Positions 1 through 12,008 of a DNA stretch of 64,000 bases are shown here, piece by piece (the first letter of the stretch is position 1; each line of letters begins with the position of its first letter). The DNA is taken from the NCBI GenBank assembly GCA_033398695.1, contig CM065803.1, forward strand, positions 102,288,001 to 102,352,000, given 5' to 3'. The translations under genes and the position numbers were made by a program. Below the pieces are notes generated by a model, which did no database searches, was not told the origin of the DNA, and worked only from the letters and a program-made list of their open reading frames with translations. This DNA comes from Orobanche coerulescens (lineage: Eukaryota > Streptophyta > Magnoliopsida > Lamiales > Orobanchaceae).

Positions 1-501
1 ATGAGTGTCTTTTACGTCAAACGGTTTCCGAATACATGAGAATGGAAGTTCCACCCTAGGATTATCCCGATGAAACATCCCGAGATCCTAACCTAGTGGT
101 CGACTCGAATCAAATTCTTGAGCATATTTATATAAGGGGATACTGTCCGAGGTTTATTTGTTATGAGACTCGTGAAAAATTGTGCCTTTAGACTGTGGAA
201 CGCGACGAACTAGCTTGTTTATGTTAGCCTTTCATATTGACGGTTGATTTGACTCATGTTTTGTTGATCTTTGAGCTGAGTTTTCTTCATGAACAAATGA
301 TTAGGACTGAACTTGATGTCTTTGCGGAATCATTATTCTGAGTGCAGCTCGCTTTTATGACACTCGTATTATTTAGAGAGAATGGCAGGATAGTATTGAT
401 TAGGTTGAACACTATGAGTTGCACGATGATTCACGACATTCTTTTATTGACTTTAATTCTTTTTGCTTGAGGACAAGCAAAGGCTTAAGTTTGGGGGTAT
501 T
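1..501 (+). mobile_element. 3' internal end of a Tat/Athila-like Ty3/gypsy element
   Basis: Non-coding tail of an LTR retrotransposon whose 5' part lies left of the window. No open frame with recognisable protein is present. The last 40 bases contain a polypurine tract (AAGTTTGGGGGTAT, about 487-500) directly before an LTR that starts TGTTAGG. A 'gaggacaagcaaaggctt' block before such a tract is the usual arrangement in plant Tat/Athila elements (family knowledge). Lineage is inferred from this signature only. Confidence 0.6.
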
Positions 502-1815
502 TGTTAGGCGTATTTTTATACGCTTATTTATCATTATTTTGTAGTATTTTGGAGTGTGAAATCATCTAAATGAGCTTTTAATGCCTTAATTTTGTATGAT
601 TGACAGGAAATTGAAGTCCGGAAGCTTAAACGGTGCAAAACGGCGAAAACGGCAAAATCGACTATGAGCCGCGGCACAAGGAAGCCGAGCCGCGGCAAAG
701 GAAGACACCACCGAAGGGCGAGTGGGTCAGACTGCGTGCCGCGCACAGCCCATGTGAGCCGCGTACAGAGGGATTTGATTACGCCTGTGTATTCAGATTT
801 TGGCGATGTGCCGCGGCACAAAGACAGTGAGCCGCGGCACACTTAGCGGGTTTGGTACGTCACATGGATTTTGGGCCGTTCAAGCCGCTTTTCAACCAAC
901 TAATACGGACGTGATTTATGGAAGTCTTGAGCTATAAATAGGGCTTAAGACCCTAATTTAATCATCTGGGAATCATTGAATCTAAACCTACAAGAGAGCT
1001 TAAGCTTGGAGACAGAGAAGAGGAGGAAAGCAGAGGAATTCAAGGTATAGGCGGAAGTCAAGAACGGAGGAATCCGAGCTTCATCTGCGTTTGAATTTTA
1101 TGCTTTCGTTTATTTATTCTGTATTGTCGCTTTTAGTATGTCGTGCTAAAGCCCTAATCTAGTGGTTTTGATGAAACCTTTATTTTGACGAATTGATTGA
1201 GATTATCCAATTTATTACCTTTTTATTGAGTTTTCCCAATTATGTTTAATGCTTGCAATTATCCGCCAATAGTTGTATTGATTTAATCATTCACTTGAAT
1301 CGGGAGAGGAGATTTGGTGAGGAACTATTGGTGATGACCGTTTATTCTGTGAGATAGGAATATACTCATAGGAACTACGTGGCCTTTAGGAGATTTCATG
1401 CTTTTGCCTAGCGACGAGATAATTCACCTAGGGATAGAGTGCGTTAGTCGCCGTTAGATAAATCTATTGACCTCGGGAGAGGCGGTAGAATATTTTAGCA
1501 ATCTCCGCCTTCAATAAATTGGGAAAATTATTTATTACGGATAATCAAGATTAAATTCGGATAAATTAAGGTGGATTCAGAACTCTAGACTTATTTATCA
1601 TTTGATTCCTTTTATTCAAGCTATCGTTTTCTGTTTAGTCTTTTATTAATTCTTTTAGTTATTAATCCAAAAACCCAACTTCGATTGTTCAAATAAAATT
1701 GGAATACGAAAGCGTCGGTAGTTAGAGATTCAATCCTCGTGGGAACGATACTCTACTTATCACTTTATTACTTGTAAACGATGACGTGCACTTGCGTGTA
1801 GGAAATATCGCAACA
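502..1815 (+). repeat. 3' LTR of the Tat/Athila-like element
   Basis: This 1314-bp terminal repeat begins TG at 502 right after the polypurine tract and ends CA at 1815, where the sequence changes abruptly to element A's LTR (compare 16100 onward). A TATA box (TATAAATA) lies at 933-940, about 90 bp after a cluster of GCCGCGGC palindromes. The 3' part contains the 'gggaacgatactct...gtgcacttgcg' type of ending common in Tat/Athila LTRs. The partner LTR is outside the window, so the target duplication cannot be verified; it would be TACGT (1816-1820). Small open frames at 534-846 are only the palindrome array read through and are not genes. Confidence 0.7.
668..840 (+). promoter_or_regulatory. 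GCCGCGGC palindrome array in U3
   Basis: About six full or partial copies of GCCGCGGCAC, including a perfect 12-bp palindrome GTGCCGCGGCAC at 808-819. Neighbouring copies are 20-21 bp apart (for example 668/689 and 810/831). The array stops about 90 bp before the TATA box at 933. This is the Tat-like counterpart of the TAGCGCACGCTA arrays in the other LTR families. A regulatory role is inferred. Confidence 0.6.
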
Positions 1816-2007
1816 TACGTACGTAATACACCCTGTATAACGTACGTAACTCCATCCGTTGACTCACCTGTCCACATCTGCGCCGAAAGCTGCCGACCAC
1901 GGGCCCCACTGTCCGATTCCTCTTGTTACGTACGTTATGTACGCTATATAACGTACGTAAGCTAACACATTTTACGTACGTAAGCTCCAAGGCTTAACGT
2001 ACGTAAT
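1816..2007. promoter_or_regulatory. ACGTACGT palindrome array with 23-bp period (left LTR of A)
   Basis: Repeated TTACGTACGTAA-type palindromes. From the first copy (1817) to the next, and between the four copies around 1926-2007, the repeat distance counts to 23 bp each time, while the spacers between them differ in sequence. The same array is present in the other LTR at 16026-16287. Confidence 0.65.
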
Positions 2008-2315
2008 GACTTTTATACTTAGCCAAAAATCTAACTATTCCTGTTCGACGTCTCGACGTACAAAATACAAACATACGGCATACTGAATACACATACTGAA
2101 TCCAAAAATATTCTCATACGATATACCTGATATCCAAATCAGTTCAACCTGATACAACATATCCTGAATATATCTGTCAATCAAAACGATAATCACACCA
2201 GTATAACTGTCTCGGTTCTCAATTTATTTTATCCATACTGTATAGATACCAAACTATACAGTATATCTCAGATAAAATAACGCGAAAAATTTATACTGAA
2301 AATCCGGGTATTACA
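1816..2315 (-). repeat. Left (3') LTR of element A, remnant
   Basis: Nearly identical by eye to 16098-16596, the end of the right LTR of the same element. It ends in ATTACA at 2315, followed on the plus strand by a pyrimidine tract (TACTACCCCCCTTAAAA), the complement of a polypurine tract, so the element is on the minus strand. The rest of this LTR lies left of the window beyond the Tat-like insertion. Confidence 0.75.
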
Positions 2316-2704
2316 TACTACCCCCCTTAAAATAAGTTTCGTCCTCGAAACTTGCAACCTGTCGCCAACAACAAATAAATCCAAAATTTTCCAACTCATC
2401 ACAAAAACAATCACGCGTCGCCACAAGCGAATAACCAAACCAATATACTTACAGCTGCGTGAAGCCGATGATCTCCCGTGATACTAGCACACGAATCCCA
2501 TACGAAGTCTCAACACAACCAACGCACACCAATATCACAAATAGCAGTTTGAAAAGAATCTCGACAATTTTGGAAACTCCAAAAATCGATTCGACTCAAA
2601 AGTCAGATAAACTCATTTTCAAAAATCACGCTACTCCCGTACCGGTAAAGCCACATAACACACACGCCTGGGTTTCACAAAACCCAAGCTCTGATACCAT
2701 CTTC
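2316..2704 (-). mobile_element. Minimal internal domain of element A
   Basis: Only about 390 bp separate the two LTRs of element A. The domain has a polypurine tract at its left end (2316-2332, minus strand) and a tRNA-iMet primer site at its right end (2688-2699), but no gag or pol similarity. An open frame of about 100 codons at 2459-2773 on the plus strand runs antisense and into the LTR, so I do not treat it as a gene. Element A is therefore a non-autonomous derivative that would need proteins from a relative such as G1 or G2 (inference). Confidence 0.65.
2688..2699 (-). other. Primer binding site of element A (initiator tRNA-Met)
   Basis: On the minus strand this reads TGGTATCAGAGC, the standard plant retrotransposon PBS complementary to the 3' end of initiator tRNA-Met. 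It lies a few bases from the LTR edge at 2705. Confidence 0.85.
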
Positions 2705-3694
2705 TGTAACACCCCCAAAACCATCCGGGATATTACAGCGCCGTGGGTCCCGCGCCGGAACCCACCAGGCTAAAAACCGTTTACAAAACCAATTCAAAAG
2801 CGCCAAAAGGCCGATGACGGTAATATTTTAAATACTCAAATTTTTTCAAAAGCATAATTTTGAAATACCGTCATAAAATACCATTTGAAAATACAAGGCG
2901 AAGTGCCAAATCTCAACAGTTTAAAATATACGTTAAGCCACAACTTAAACGTACCGATAAAATAATTTGGGAAAAGAGTTTAACGAAAATAACTCAAGTT
3001 CGCAAAATGCCAAAAATCCCTTTTAAAATACACACACGCAGCGGATAAAGATACCAAAAAGCCATTTTGAAATATACACACGCAGCGGATAAATGCAGTT
3101 CAAAATACACATTTGCAGCGGAAATAAATGACCGGAATAGAATACTCAATTCTCCGAAAACAAGCCACAACCAGTATCACATCGGGAAGCTCATCCCTTC
3201 ACGACCGCTACTAGCTCGATCTCCAAGTACCTAAAAATAAAGCCCATGACGGGGTCAGCCACAATACTCAATAATGATATCGATCACATCATTATAAATA
3301 ATTACATACCAATGTAATAATATTGTAAGAATACTACCAAAGTAATCTTACCGTCATACCTTACCAATCCATAACAATCCATACTAAATCAATCCTTGAC
3401 ATATTCCACATTTCGTATTCTCAAATGACGAAATGAATTCAACAACAATCATCTCTACTGTATTCCAAAAATACCGACAATCCTCAAAACATCATCATAA
3501 CTCATAAGTGTGGAAATAATCTAATCTGTGCCAAATCCTGTCCATTGATTACACAATCAAATCTCAACATGTATAAACCAATAATACACAACATATCTGT
3601 AGATCAACTACCACATGATAATGATAACAAATCCTGAAATATCGACATATAGTCTGAATGCTTATACGATCAATAACCAGATCAACCGATAAAT

Positions 3695-3908
3695 CAACTG
3701 AGAATATCATCGACATGATAACTCTAATACGACCAATAAAGGATCACGATAACTGAGAATACCATCAACATGATAGCTCCGACACGATTAACAAAGGATC
3801 AACAATAATCGAGAATACCATCAACAAGGTAAACTCCAAATGATCAACAAAAGACCAATAATAACTGAGAATACCATCAACAAGGTAAACTCCAAATGAT
3901 CAACAATA
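3695..3908. repeat. About 62-bp imperfect tandem repeat, four copies
   Basis: The phrase 'actgagaataccatcaacaaggtaa' followed by 'ctccaaatgatcaacaa' recurs about four times with increasing identity toward the right end. It lies within the long LTR of element A, downstream of its TATA box. No function is evident. Confidence 0.6.
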
Positions 3909-6609
3909 ATGGATCTCAAAGAAATAACTCTGACTGTCGAACATACCCCTCGGGCGTATGAACAACCAGTCACAAACCGTCGAACATACCCAACCATAAA
4001 TGGAGGATGAACGACCAAACAATATGGCTTAAAGATGGAAATCATAGTACGCCCGATCCGAATATGTGTCAGTGCACATGTCCACCCCGTATACGGAATC
4101 CAGGATATACGTGGGACAATGTACCTAATTAGCCTCAACGAACTACGTCTCGTGTGCACAACCTTTCACGGAAAATATTCACGCATGACTATATATGTGC
4201 CCGGCTAAAAATCCTACACAATATCCAATCGGAACGCAGATATGACTCCAGATATGTCATGATGCAACATGACAACGAAACTCAAAGAAACACATACCCA
4301 ATAAGGATCAAAAGACTCACCGAAGTGAACAACAATAGTCTGACAATGAAAAGTCGACACGACCAATCAATATTCAAAACAACAACCCTGGGATCACAAA
4401 CTCCAAAGGATAATCCATACCATCAACAATCTCAGACAACAGTTCTGGGATCGACATCCATCAACGAACAACCAATATGAATCTCAATACACGAAGCCTC
4501 AACGTACAACATATACAACAACTCAACATAATAATTATCTCATAACTGAACAATGCATAAATTACCTCAAAGTCGAAGAAAACATCCTTTCCACGAACAA
4601 TATCCCTGAACGAATACACAGTTATACGAATAATCCCGAAATAGGTATAGTCCATTTATACCAACAAACCACCATCCCGACATCAATATCGACACGATAA
4701 CTATCCTCGATATCCGATATTCTATATCCTTGACCAAAGATAACTCACGTCTTCCTTGAACACAATTAAATAATATACCTTATGATTTAATACAAACCAG
4801 AGCACGATATACAACTCATTAACCAACAATTTACCTTTATAACAACATTGCTATATGAATTATAAATGAAATGAAAACGACACCATTTACCAAATATTAT
4901 AAACTGAACAAGTATAAACTTGCCTCGATACCGATACCACGAAGCCGTTACCAAAATCCATTGCCTTTGTCTACGAGCTCCTCAGCCCCGACCAAAAGCA
5001 ATCTACGAACTCTTCGACCTCAACCGCAACACAACGGTCATAATCCATGATCAAAACATAACAACCTATTGCAATAATCAATTAACAACAATCCAATAAC
5101 AATCAATAACCAACATAGCCAACCAAGCGACTCAACGGCTCAACAATACACCGATCATAAACAAAACCGAACAATACAACTCAAACAAATACGAACTCAT
5201 ATCCACGATACAAGTCGTAACTCGATGATCACAAATAACAATCAATAACCGATCAACAAGCACAACGGTTCTACAATATCCCGATTAAACACAAATCCGA
5301 ACAACCAAATCAATCGATCACGAATTCAAAACCACAATACGATTCCACAATCCGAATATCATATCCATAATCTATTTAAACCAACAAGGGTCTAACATTA
5401 CCGATTCCAAATTCAATCTTAAAAACAATTACAAGTTTCCTCCTTGTATAATCATAATAAAACCCAATTAATTCAACAATATAGATAACCATATTCCAAA
5501 GGTTTCAAATAATTCCATTATCCGAATTGAACACTTATTCAATAAGTATGAATTTCCAAATTCAAACATGAATAATAATTCTCATCAAACTCGAAATCAT
5601 ATTCGTATTCCTATACGAATATTGTACCAAGATACATAACTTAGTTCTAAATGTGAATATTCCATATTCATATCCAAAACACCAACACTTTAAAACGTAT
5701 TCATCAAATCAATGATCAATTCATCTTGATATTAAGGATTTTATAACATATTCGATTCCAACTTCAACTCCAAATACGAAGACAAAACTCCTTCTTGTTC
5801 ATACTTGTAAATTCATAGAAAACAATTTACCGATTATTATCGTGAATAATCACATTCCAAAATTATCCGAAATCCTTCCAAAATCATAACATGTAACTCA
5901 AGAGTTCTTCGAGAACACGAATTATCCAAATTCACGTTCATAATCTATAAAACAACATAACCCGATGTTTTCAACATCTAAACAACCCTTAATCATAATT
6001 CAAGGTGTATATAATCATGTCCTTCAACATATACTTCTCATAACATCATGATTCGCAATAAACCACCAAGAACATCGAGAATACTACGATTCCACAATCA
6101 TAACAACATAATCGAATCATTTGATCACCAATTCATTATCTTCCTTTAACAAAATTCCCATAATTACCAAGAATCATTGCAAAAATATCATTTCAACCAT
6201 CATTCATACGAAAACGTGTAGAATTTTCCAAGTTCTACTCATTGAGACATTTCATCGAACACTTTGAAGGCATAGTCCAATTCAATCGATTATTCAAAGA
6301 AATACTCGAATTTGTTCCACAAAACTTCAAGAGCAACGAATAATCTCAAGAATACAACAAGGTTCCATCAATAATCTGAGTTAAAACGAATCAAATCGTC
6401 CAAAACATCAAGAAACTCCAAAAATATCCAAAACCAAGTGTTTAGGTGTTCTTACCTTCGATCCGGGTGGAAGATGATGTTAATCCATGATTCCAACTTC
6501 CAAAACATGTTGTTATAAGATGATCTTACTCAAATGCATCAATTCTTGCCGAAGGAATCGCGAAGAAACGAAGAAAAACGAAAAATGAGTAGGTGACTCG
6601 GTCCAGGCC

Positions 6610-6779
6610 TTATATAGCCGAGACTGCCAAGCACGTTACGACGTAATCGGCAGGTCCTTACGCACGTAGCGGCCACGGCCGACCCTCCGCCCATTCGCCG
6701 GAACCCTTACGCACGTAATCGGCACCGCTTACGACGTAATCGCCCTTACGGCCAGAATCGCCGAGCCTTACGTACGTTA
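6610..6779 (-). promoter_or_regulatory. TATA box and TTACG(T)ACGTAA array of element A
   Basis: The TATA box on the minus strand is the complement of TTATATA at 6610-6616. On its upstream side are copies of TTACGTACGTAA or close variants (6636, then 6658, 6710, 6729, 6768), several 22 bp apart. Some copies lack the central T (TTACGACGTAA), which may be consensus error. The array continues beyond the G1 insertion at 16026-16287. Confidence 0.6.
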
Positions 6780-7431
6780 TCGGCCAATTCTAGCCATCCC
6801 TGCGAGTCACTGCCGACCGTGATCGGCCATCCATGCGAATCACTGCCGACCATGCTCTGCCATGTAACACCCTCAATTTATTCGAGGTATATTACAGTGC
6901 CGTGAATCCCTATATGGGACCCACCAGGCTGAACAACATCAAACACAACGACTCACTGAAACGATAAAATAACACCACGTCATAAAGACGCAAAACAGAA
7001 TAATCCACCCGGTTCAACCGGTCAAACATAACATCATCAATCAACACAAACATAATAGGCAACAATACAATCCGGACGAACAATAACTCTTAAGTACTCG
7101 AGTACTACTATTAGTTCGAAGACCACAAAAGATGAAAAGATAAAAAGACATTAAGACGTCACTGATGCACAATCATCACGCATGGCCATCATCCGTGTAC
7201 TGGTCCAGCGCCCGCTCGTCCCGATGAACCTGACCTGAAATTCATAAAACGAATTTCCCCAAAACGGGTCCCCAGAGGGGTTAGCAATTACGCTAGTACA
7301 AGTAACCAAATGAACGATTTACATCTTACACATATAGTAATGCATGCAATCAAGAAATCATAGTTCCAAAACACTCATTTCCGGAAATGCCAATAATCAA
7401 ACCACATTTGTAAAAATGCACCACAATTAAC

Positions 7432-7565
7432 CGCGGACCCACAGCTTCGTGGATCCCTGCCGAGACCCCGTCGGATCTAACCCACAGTGGTTAAAAGCAA
7501 GCTCGCGGTTCCACAGCTTCGTGGAGCCCTACCGAGACCCCGTCGAGTCTAACCCGTAGTGAGCA
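7432..7565. repeat. 72-bp tandem repeat inside G1 LTR
   Basis: Two units start at 7432 and 7504. Each contains 'cacagcttcgtgga' followed by 'cgagaccccgtcg'. The other LTR has it at about 14411-14545. Equivalent tandem repeats with a related CCGTCGGA/TCCGACGG core lie at the same place in the LTRs of E1, G2 and B. Confidence 0.7.
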
Positions 7566-8175
7566 TACACACACACAATTTCTCATACAAAACTACTATG
7601 TCAAGATCGTAAGTTCATAAAGATACTTGCCTCGATTAAATAGACGACGACACGAACGGAACGGAAGAATCAAGCACGACCGCGAGGAACCAACGAAAAT
7701 GAACCTAACGATTCGAATAACACCATCACAACCACTCCTAAACGATTACGGAAATAGAATACACCCGAAAACCCGCCTACGATTCATGTATATTCGTACA
7801 AAAATAACAACGAGGGCGGACCACAACCAAACCCTCTCGATTTCGCAAAACCATGAAAATATACCATGAATCCGTAGGAAAACTAATTATACCAACAAGA
7901 TTAATCATATTCATCATGAATCCACCAACAAAACGGAACGGATCGGAAGAAAATCCCAAAACCCCCAAATCGCCCAAAAGTAGGGTTCTAAGAGATTTAC
8001 CGTGGATTAGGACGAAACATTCGTGTTGATGTTGATATAATACTCCAAGAACTCAAGAAGGATGTTGGATGAGATGATTGGAGGAAGAAATCGCCAAGGA
8101 GATCGCCCCGGAATCGCCTTCGCCGCGGAGAGAGGAAGAAATGAGGATTTATGTTTATCTCGGTCAACTCCCTGG

Positions 8176-8711
8176 TTTATATAGCCAGGGAGTGTTAGCG
8201 TGTGCTAATCCTCAAGGTTAGCGTGCGCTAACGGGATGAAAATACAGACCAAACAATTTGCGTCCCAGTCCAGTAGCCAGATTTCTGGCCGTTAGCGTGC
8301 GCTACTCGAAACGTAGCGTGCGCTAATAACCTCTTGGTAGCGCTCGCTATCGACCAATAGCGTGCGCTACCTGGACATCACCAGTCCAGAGCTAACCGCC
8401 CAAAACTCACTCGACCTGTTAGCGTGCGCTACCATACAAGCGTAGCGTGCGCTAACCGGCACTGACCGTTTGAGAAAACTGCCCAAGATCGAACACTCAC
8501 GCTAGCGCACGTTACTGGAAGTCTCGGCGCTAGCTCCCCGACATTAGCGTGCGCTAGACTATGTAGCGACGCTAATCCGCCGATCCGAGGGTTGGAAAAC
8601 AACACCGCCACTCCTGTGGCTAACTCGTTAGTGCGCGCTATTTAAGTAAACGTAGCGTGCGCTACTAAGGGATCTCTAGCGTGCGCTATACAGGAAATTT
8701 AGCGTGCGCTA
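8176..8711 (-). promoter_or_regulatory. TATA box and TAGCGCACGCTA array, G1 3' LTR
   Basis: About 15 copies of the 12-bp motif (plus strand TAGCGTGCGCTA, element sense TAGCGCACGCTA) between 8196 and 8711. Consecutive copies in a group are 20-24 bp apart, as at 8196/8219 and in the two groups near 8291-8370 and 8420-8455. The array begins about a dozen bases upstream of the TATA box. A few copies are degenerate, and one near 8510 is in the opposite orientation. Confidence 0.75.
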
Positions 8712-8990
8712 GATACAGAATATAAACGGCCCAAAATACCGGAATATGAACGAAACGTTAAACAGAATATCTCAAGACGCATCGAAACATGGAATGGATC
8801 CACGGCAACCCCGAAACGGCGGTTCCGCACAACAATTACGAGAATCAGATTAATAGATGACGGAAAAGTTACACTGAAGGATACACGAGAGTCGCTACAA
8901 TCGAGAAATACACCGAAAATAACAATACAAGGGAAAGAAAAAAAATGCGGATATTACATTCTACCCCTCTAAAAATAAGTTTCGTCCCGA

Positions 8991-9305
8991 AACTTAAGAA
9001 TCAAACAATTCGGGGTACCTAGCACGCATGCTATCCTCGGTTTCCCAAGTTGCCTCCTCGACACCGTGTCTCGACCACTGCACCTTTACCAAAGGTATGG
9101 TCTTATGACTCAATCGTTTCTCACGATGCTCCAAAATCTTCAAAGGACGCTCTTCAAAAGTAACATCCTCGGCAACATCAATCTCACCATAATCGATGAC
9201 GTGACTAGGATTCGGGACATATTTCCTCAACTGGGAAACGTGAAAAACGCTATGAACATGACTCAAGGCTGGAGGTAACGCCAAACGGTATGCCAACTCA
9301 CCGAC
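8991..9305 (-). pseudogene. G1 integrase C-terminus and chromodomain-like tail
   Basis: Codes for the end of the gypsy polyprotein: the segment from 'AYRLALPP' through 'VFHVSQLRKYVP', then a chromodomain-like end in which 'LVKVQWSRHGVEEATWE' is the core of the Tekay/Del type. In that lineage such a tail is thought to guide integration to heterochromatin (family knowledge). It is separated from the upstream part by a stop at about 9303, in the same frame. It ends with a natural stop at about 8994, some 30 bases before the polypurine tract. Confidence 0.8.
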
Positions 9306-10094
9306 TCACTCGAGAATCTCAAAGGGTCCAATAAATCTCGGACTCAATTTCCCCTTCTTTCCGAAACGAAAAACTCCCTTCGTCGGCGACACCTTTAGCA
9401 AAACGTGATCTCCCACCTCGAATTCCAAAGGTCGGCGACGGACGTCGGCATACGACTGGCCGACTACGGGCGCCAACATCCGTTCTCGAATTACTTCTAT
9501 CTTCCGCCTCGTCTCTAAAACGACGTCCGGCTCGGTTCCGACAAAATCGGACGTCTCATTCCAACAAATTGGTGATCGACATCGCCGCCCATAAAGTGCC
9601 TCATACGGTGCCATCCGAATCGACGCGTGCCAACTGTTGTTGTACGTGAATTCGATCAATGGCAAATGTTCCTCCCAATCGCTACTCCAATCGAGGGCAC
9701 AAGCACGCAATATATCCTCGAATGTCTGTATAGTGCGTTCCGATTGTCCATCTGACTGGGGATGAAAAGAGGTGCTCAAATGCAAATGGGTACCCAACGC
9801 CTTATGCACCGCCTGCCAGAAGTGCGATACAAAACGGCCGTCACGATCCGAAACAATAGACTTCGGAGTACCGTGAAGCCTCACAATCTGCGCGATAAAC
9901 ACACGAGCTAACTTCTCCGGGCCCCAAGTGTCCTTGATGCCTAGAAAATGTGCCGACTTGGTCAGACGATCAACAATCACCCATACCATATTCATGCCCG
10001 ACCTCGATCTCGGCAAACTCGTAACGAAATCCATCGATATATCTTCCCATTTTCATTAGGAACGAAGTGATTGCAATAACTCAATGGCCGATGC
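9306..10094 (-). pseudogene. G1 integrase catalytic core
   Basis: The integrase core inserts the reverse-transcribed DNA into the host genome. Visible are the segment starting 'MDFVTSLPRSRSGMNMVWV' with the first catalytic Asp ('[12 protein letters not shown]'), the second in '[12 protein letters not shown]', and the Glu region '[12 protein letters not shown]'. This is followed by the GPY/F-type region ('GPFEILE'). The stretch 10035-10094, which should join the zinc-binding domain to this core, is out of frame; several CAG codons expected from sister element G2 read CG there. It returns to the same frame as the rest of pol. Confidence 0.85.
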
Positions 10095-11021
10095 TCAATT
10101 TTGACCACGACAAGTCAAACATCTCGCTACAAACTGTGCGACCTCCTCCTTCATATCATTCCACCAGAAATTTCTTCTCAGGTCCTTGTACATCTTACTC
10201 GAACCAGGATGAACGGAATAAGGTGTAGCATGGGCCTCCCGTAAAATACTCTGCCTCAACTCTGAGTCGTTCGGTACACAAAGCCGACTCTGGAATCTCA
10301 AAATACCATCCTCGTGAACCACAAACCCAAGAGATTTTCCCTTAAGAACGTTCTCTCGGATTTGAGTAATCATCGGATCCTCTGACTGCTTCAGCTTAAT
10401 TTCATCGATCAAAGACGACGAAATCTCTAAAGCACGAAGTTGCCCGACGGCTCCAGGCAACAAAACTTCAACATCTAACTCGATCAAAGCCCGCCGAAGC
10501 TCGGACTGAGACGTAAGGATCTCAAGCGTTCGTAACGCAACCGGTTTCCGACTCAAGGCGTCGGCCACGACGTTCGCCTTGCCCGGATGATAAAGGATCT
10601 CGAGGTCATAATCCTTAATCAATTCTAACCACCTCCTCTGCCTCATATTAAACTCTCGTTGAGTAAATATGTATTTCAGACTTTTATGATCGGTAAAAAT
10701 CTAACATGCAGAGCTGAAAAGATAGTGACGCCAAATATTTAGTGCAAAAACGACTACCGCTAACTCCAAATCATGAGTAGGGTAGTTCAGCTCATACGGC
10801 CTCAACTGTCTCGACGCATAGGCAATGGTCTTGCCGTGCTGCATCAATACGCACCCAAGACCCTGACCCGAAGCATCGCTATAAACGGCAAAACCCTCGT
10901 TGCCACATGGCAACGCCAAAACCGGGGCTGAAGTCAAACGCTTCTTCAGTTCCTCAAAACTCAACTGCCTCTCATCATTCCAGATGAACTTCTCGGACTT
11001 CTGGAGCAACTGAGTAAGTGG
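10095..11021 (-). pseudogene. G1 RNase H and integrase zinc-binding region
   Basis: RNase H removes RNA from the RNA-DNA hybrid; its typical start '[18 protein letters not shown]' and the later 'TDHKSL' and 'VVADALSRK' motifs are all visible. Next comes the HHCC domain of integrase ('[17 protein letters not shown]' to 'CLTC'). The frame is interrupted by a TAG at 10701-10703, where G2 has a CAG codon, a C-to-T change at a CHG site. Upstream it is separated from the RT by the stop at 11022-11024. Confidence 0.85.
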
Positions 11022-12008
11022 TCAAGCTAGTTTCGAGAAACCCTCGACGAACCTACGATAGTAGCCAGCTAAACCCAAGAAACTACGGAGCTCCTTCACA
11101 TTCTTGGGCGGTGCCCAATCCAACACCGCCTCAATCTTCTGCGGATCCACACGAACCCCCTCGGCTGAAATCACGTGACCTAAAAACATCACTTCCTTCA
11201 GCCAGAACTCACATTTCGAGAACTTTGCATAGAGTTGCTCGGTTCTCAAAATGTCTAATACTACCCGCAAATGGTGGGCATGCTCTTCCTCATTCCTCGA
11301 ATAAATAAGAATATCGTCAATAAAGACGAGGACGCACTTATCCAGATACTCGATAAAAACTTTGTTCATCAACTGCATGAACACCGCCGGCGCATTAGTT
11401 AACCCGAAAGGCATGACTACGAACTCATAATGTCCGTACCTCGTCCGAAAGGCTGTTTTCGGCACATCGGACTCTCTCACCTGGAGCTGATAGTACCCCG
11501 ATTTCAAATCAATTTTCGAGAATAGCGCAGCTCCCTGCAACTGATCGAACAAGTCATCAATTCTTGGCAAAGGATACTTGTTCTTGATGGTCACCTTGTT
11601 TAGTTCGCGATAGTCGATACACAAACATAGCGAACCATCCTTCTTCCGCACAAATAGGACCGGTGCGCCCCAAGGCGAGGCACTCGGTCGAACATACCCC
11701 GACTCAAGAAGCTCACTCAACTGCTTCTTCAACTCTGACATCTCTGAAGGTGCCATGCGATACGGCGCCTTCGAAATCGGAGCCGCACCCGGCTCTAACT
11801 CTATAGCAAACTCAACCTCACGATCCGGTGGCAATCCCGGTAACTCATCAGGAAAAACATCAGGAAACTCACTAACGACTGGAATCGACGAAAGCTCGAC
11901 TCCACCATTCTCCGCCTTCAAGGCATAGCACCAATAACCAGTACACCCCTTCCGCAGGAGACTCATCGCCTTCAAGGCATTAATAACGAACTTCTGGTTT
12001 CCCCTCTT
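11022..12008 (-). pseudogene. G1 reverse transcriptase
   Basis: A 317-codon open segment with most of a Ty3 RT: '[11 protein letters not shown]' linker, '[14 protein letters not shown]', '[12 protein letters not shown]' and the catalytic FIDD box at about 11313-11324. It makes DNA from the element RNA in the virus-like particle. The frame ends at a TGA at 11022-11024 in the thumb region, where G2 has a CGA codon, consistent with methyl-CpG decay. Upstream it is separated from protease by a TGA at 12009. Confidence 0.9.

Larger units (their letters stand above)
2705..6862 (-). repeat. Right (5') LTR of element A, first part
   Basis: Starts TGTAACACCCCC after the PBS and runs to the G1 insertion at 6863, resuming at 15950 and ending ATTACA at 16596. 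The reconstructed LTR is about 4.8 kb, very long for any plant LTR. It is AT-rich and has no credible gene; the short open frames at 3821-4159, 4154-4480 and 4461-4655 lack any family signature. The minus-strand TATA is the complement of TTATATA at 6610-6616, with the palindrome array upstream of it (6636-6779). 2760-3060 shares blocks with 36770-37045 on the other strand, for example 'tatccgctgcgtg' and 'atattaccgtcat'. Confidence 0.65.
6863..8958 (-). repeat. 3' LTR of G1
   Basis: TGTAACACCC...ATTACA, 2096 bp, nearly identical to 13849-15949 apart from scattered patches around CAG/CTG. Contents in sense order (right to left): U3 palindrome array (8711-8196), TATA (complement of TTTATATA, 8176-8183), a leader block with an AAGAACCCTACTTTTGGG-like phrase also present in E1, a 72-bp tandem repeat (7432-7565), and a conserved hairpin block (7265-7304). 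Open frames at 7627-7869, 7777-7977 and 8429-8611 are LTR sequence and not genes. Confidence 0.85.

Noticed and set aside
3821..4480. Two overlapping frames of about 110 codons in the LTR of element A
   Set aside because: They run through tandem repeats and AT-rich LTR sequence, with no recognisable motif and no conserved start context.
7627..7869. 80-codon open frame, repeated almost identically at 14612-14854
   Set aside because: It is repeated only because it lies in both LTRs of G1. It has no family signature and runs through LTR leader sequence.
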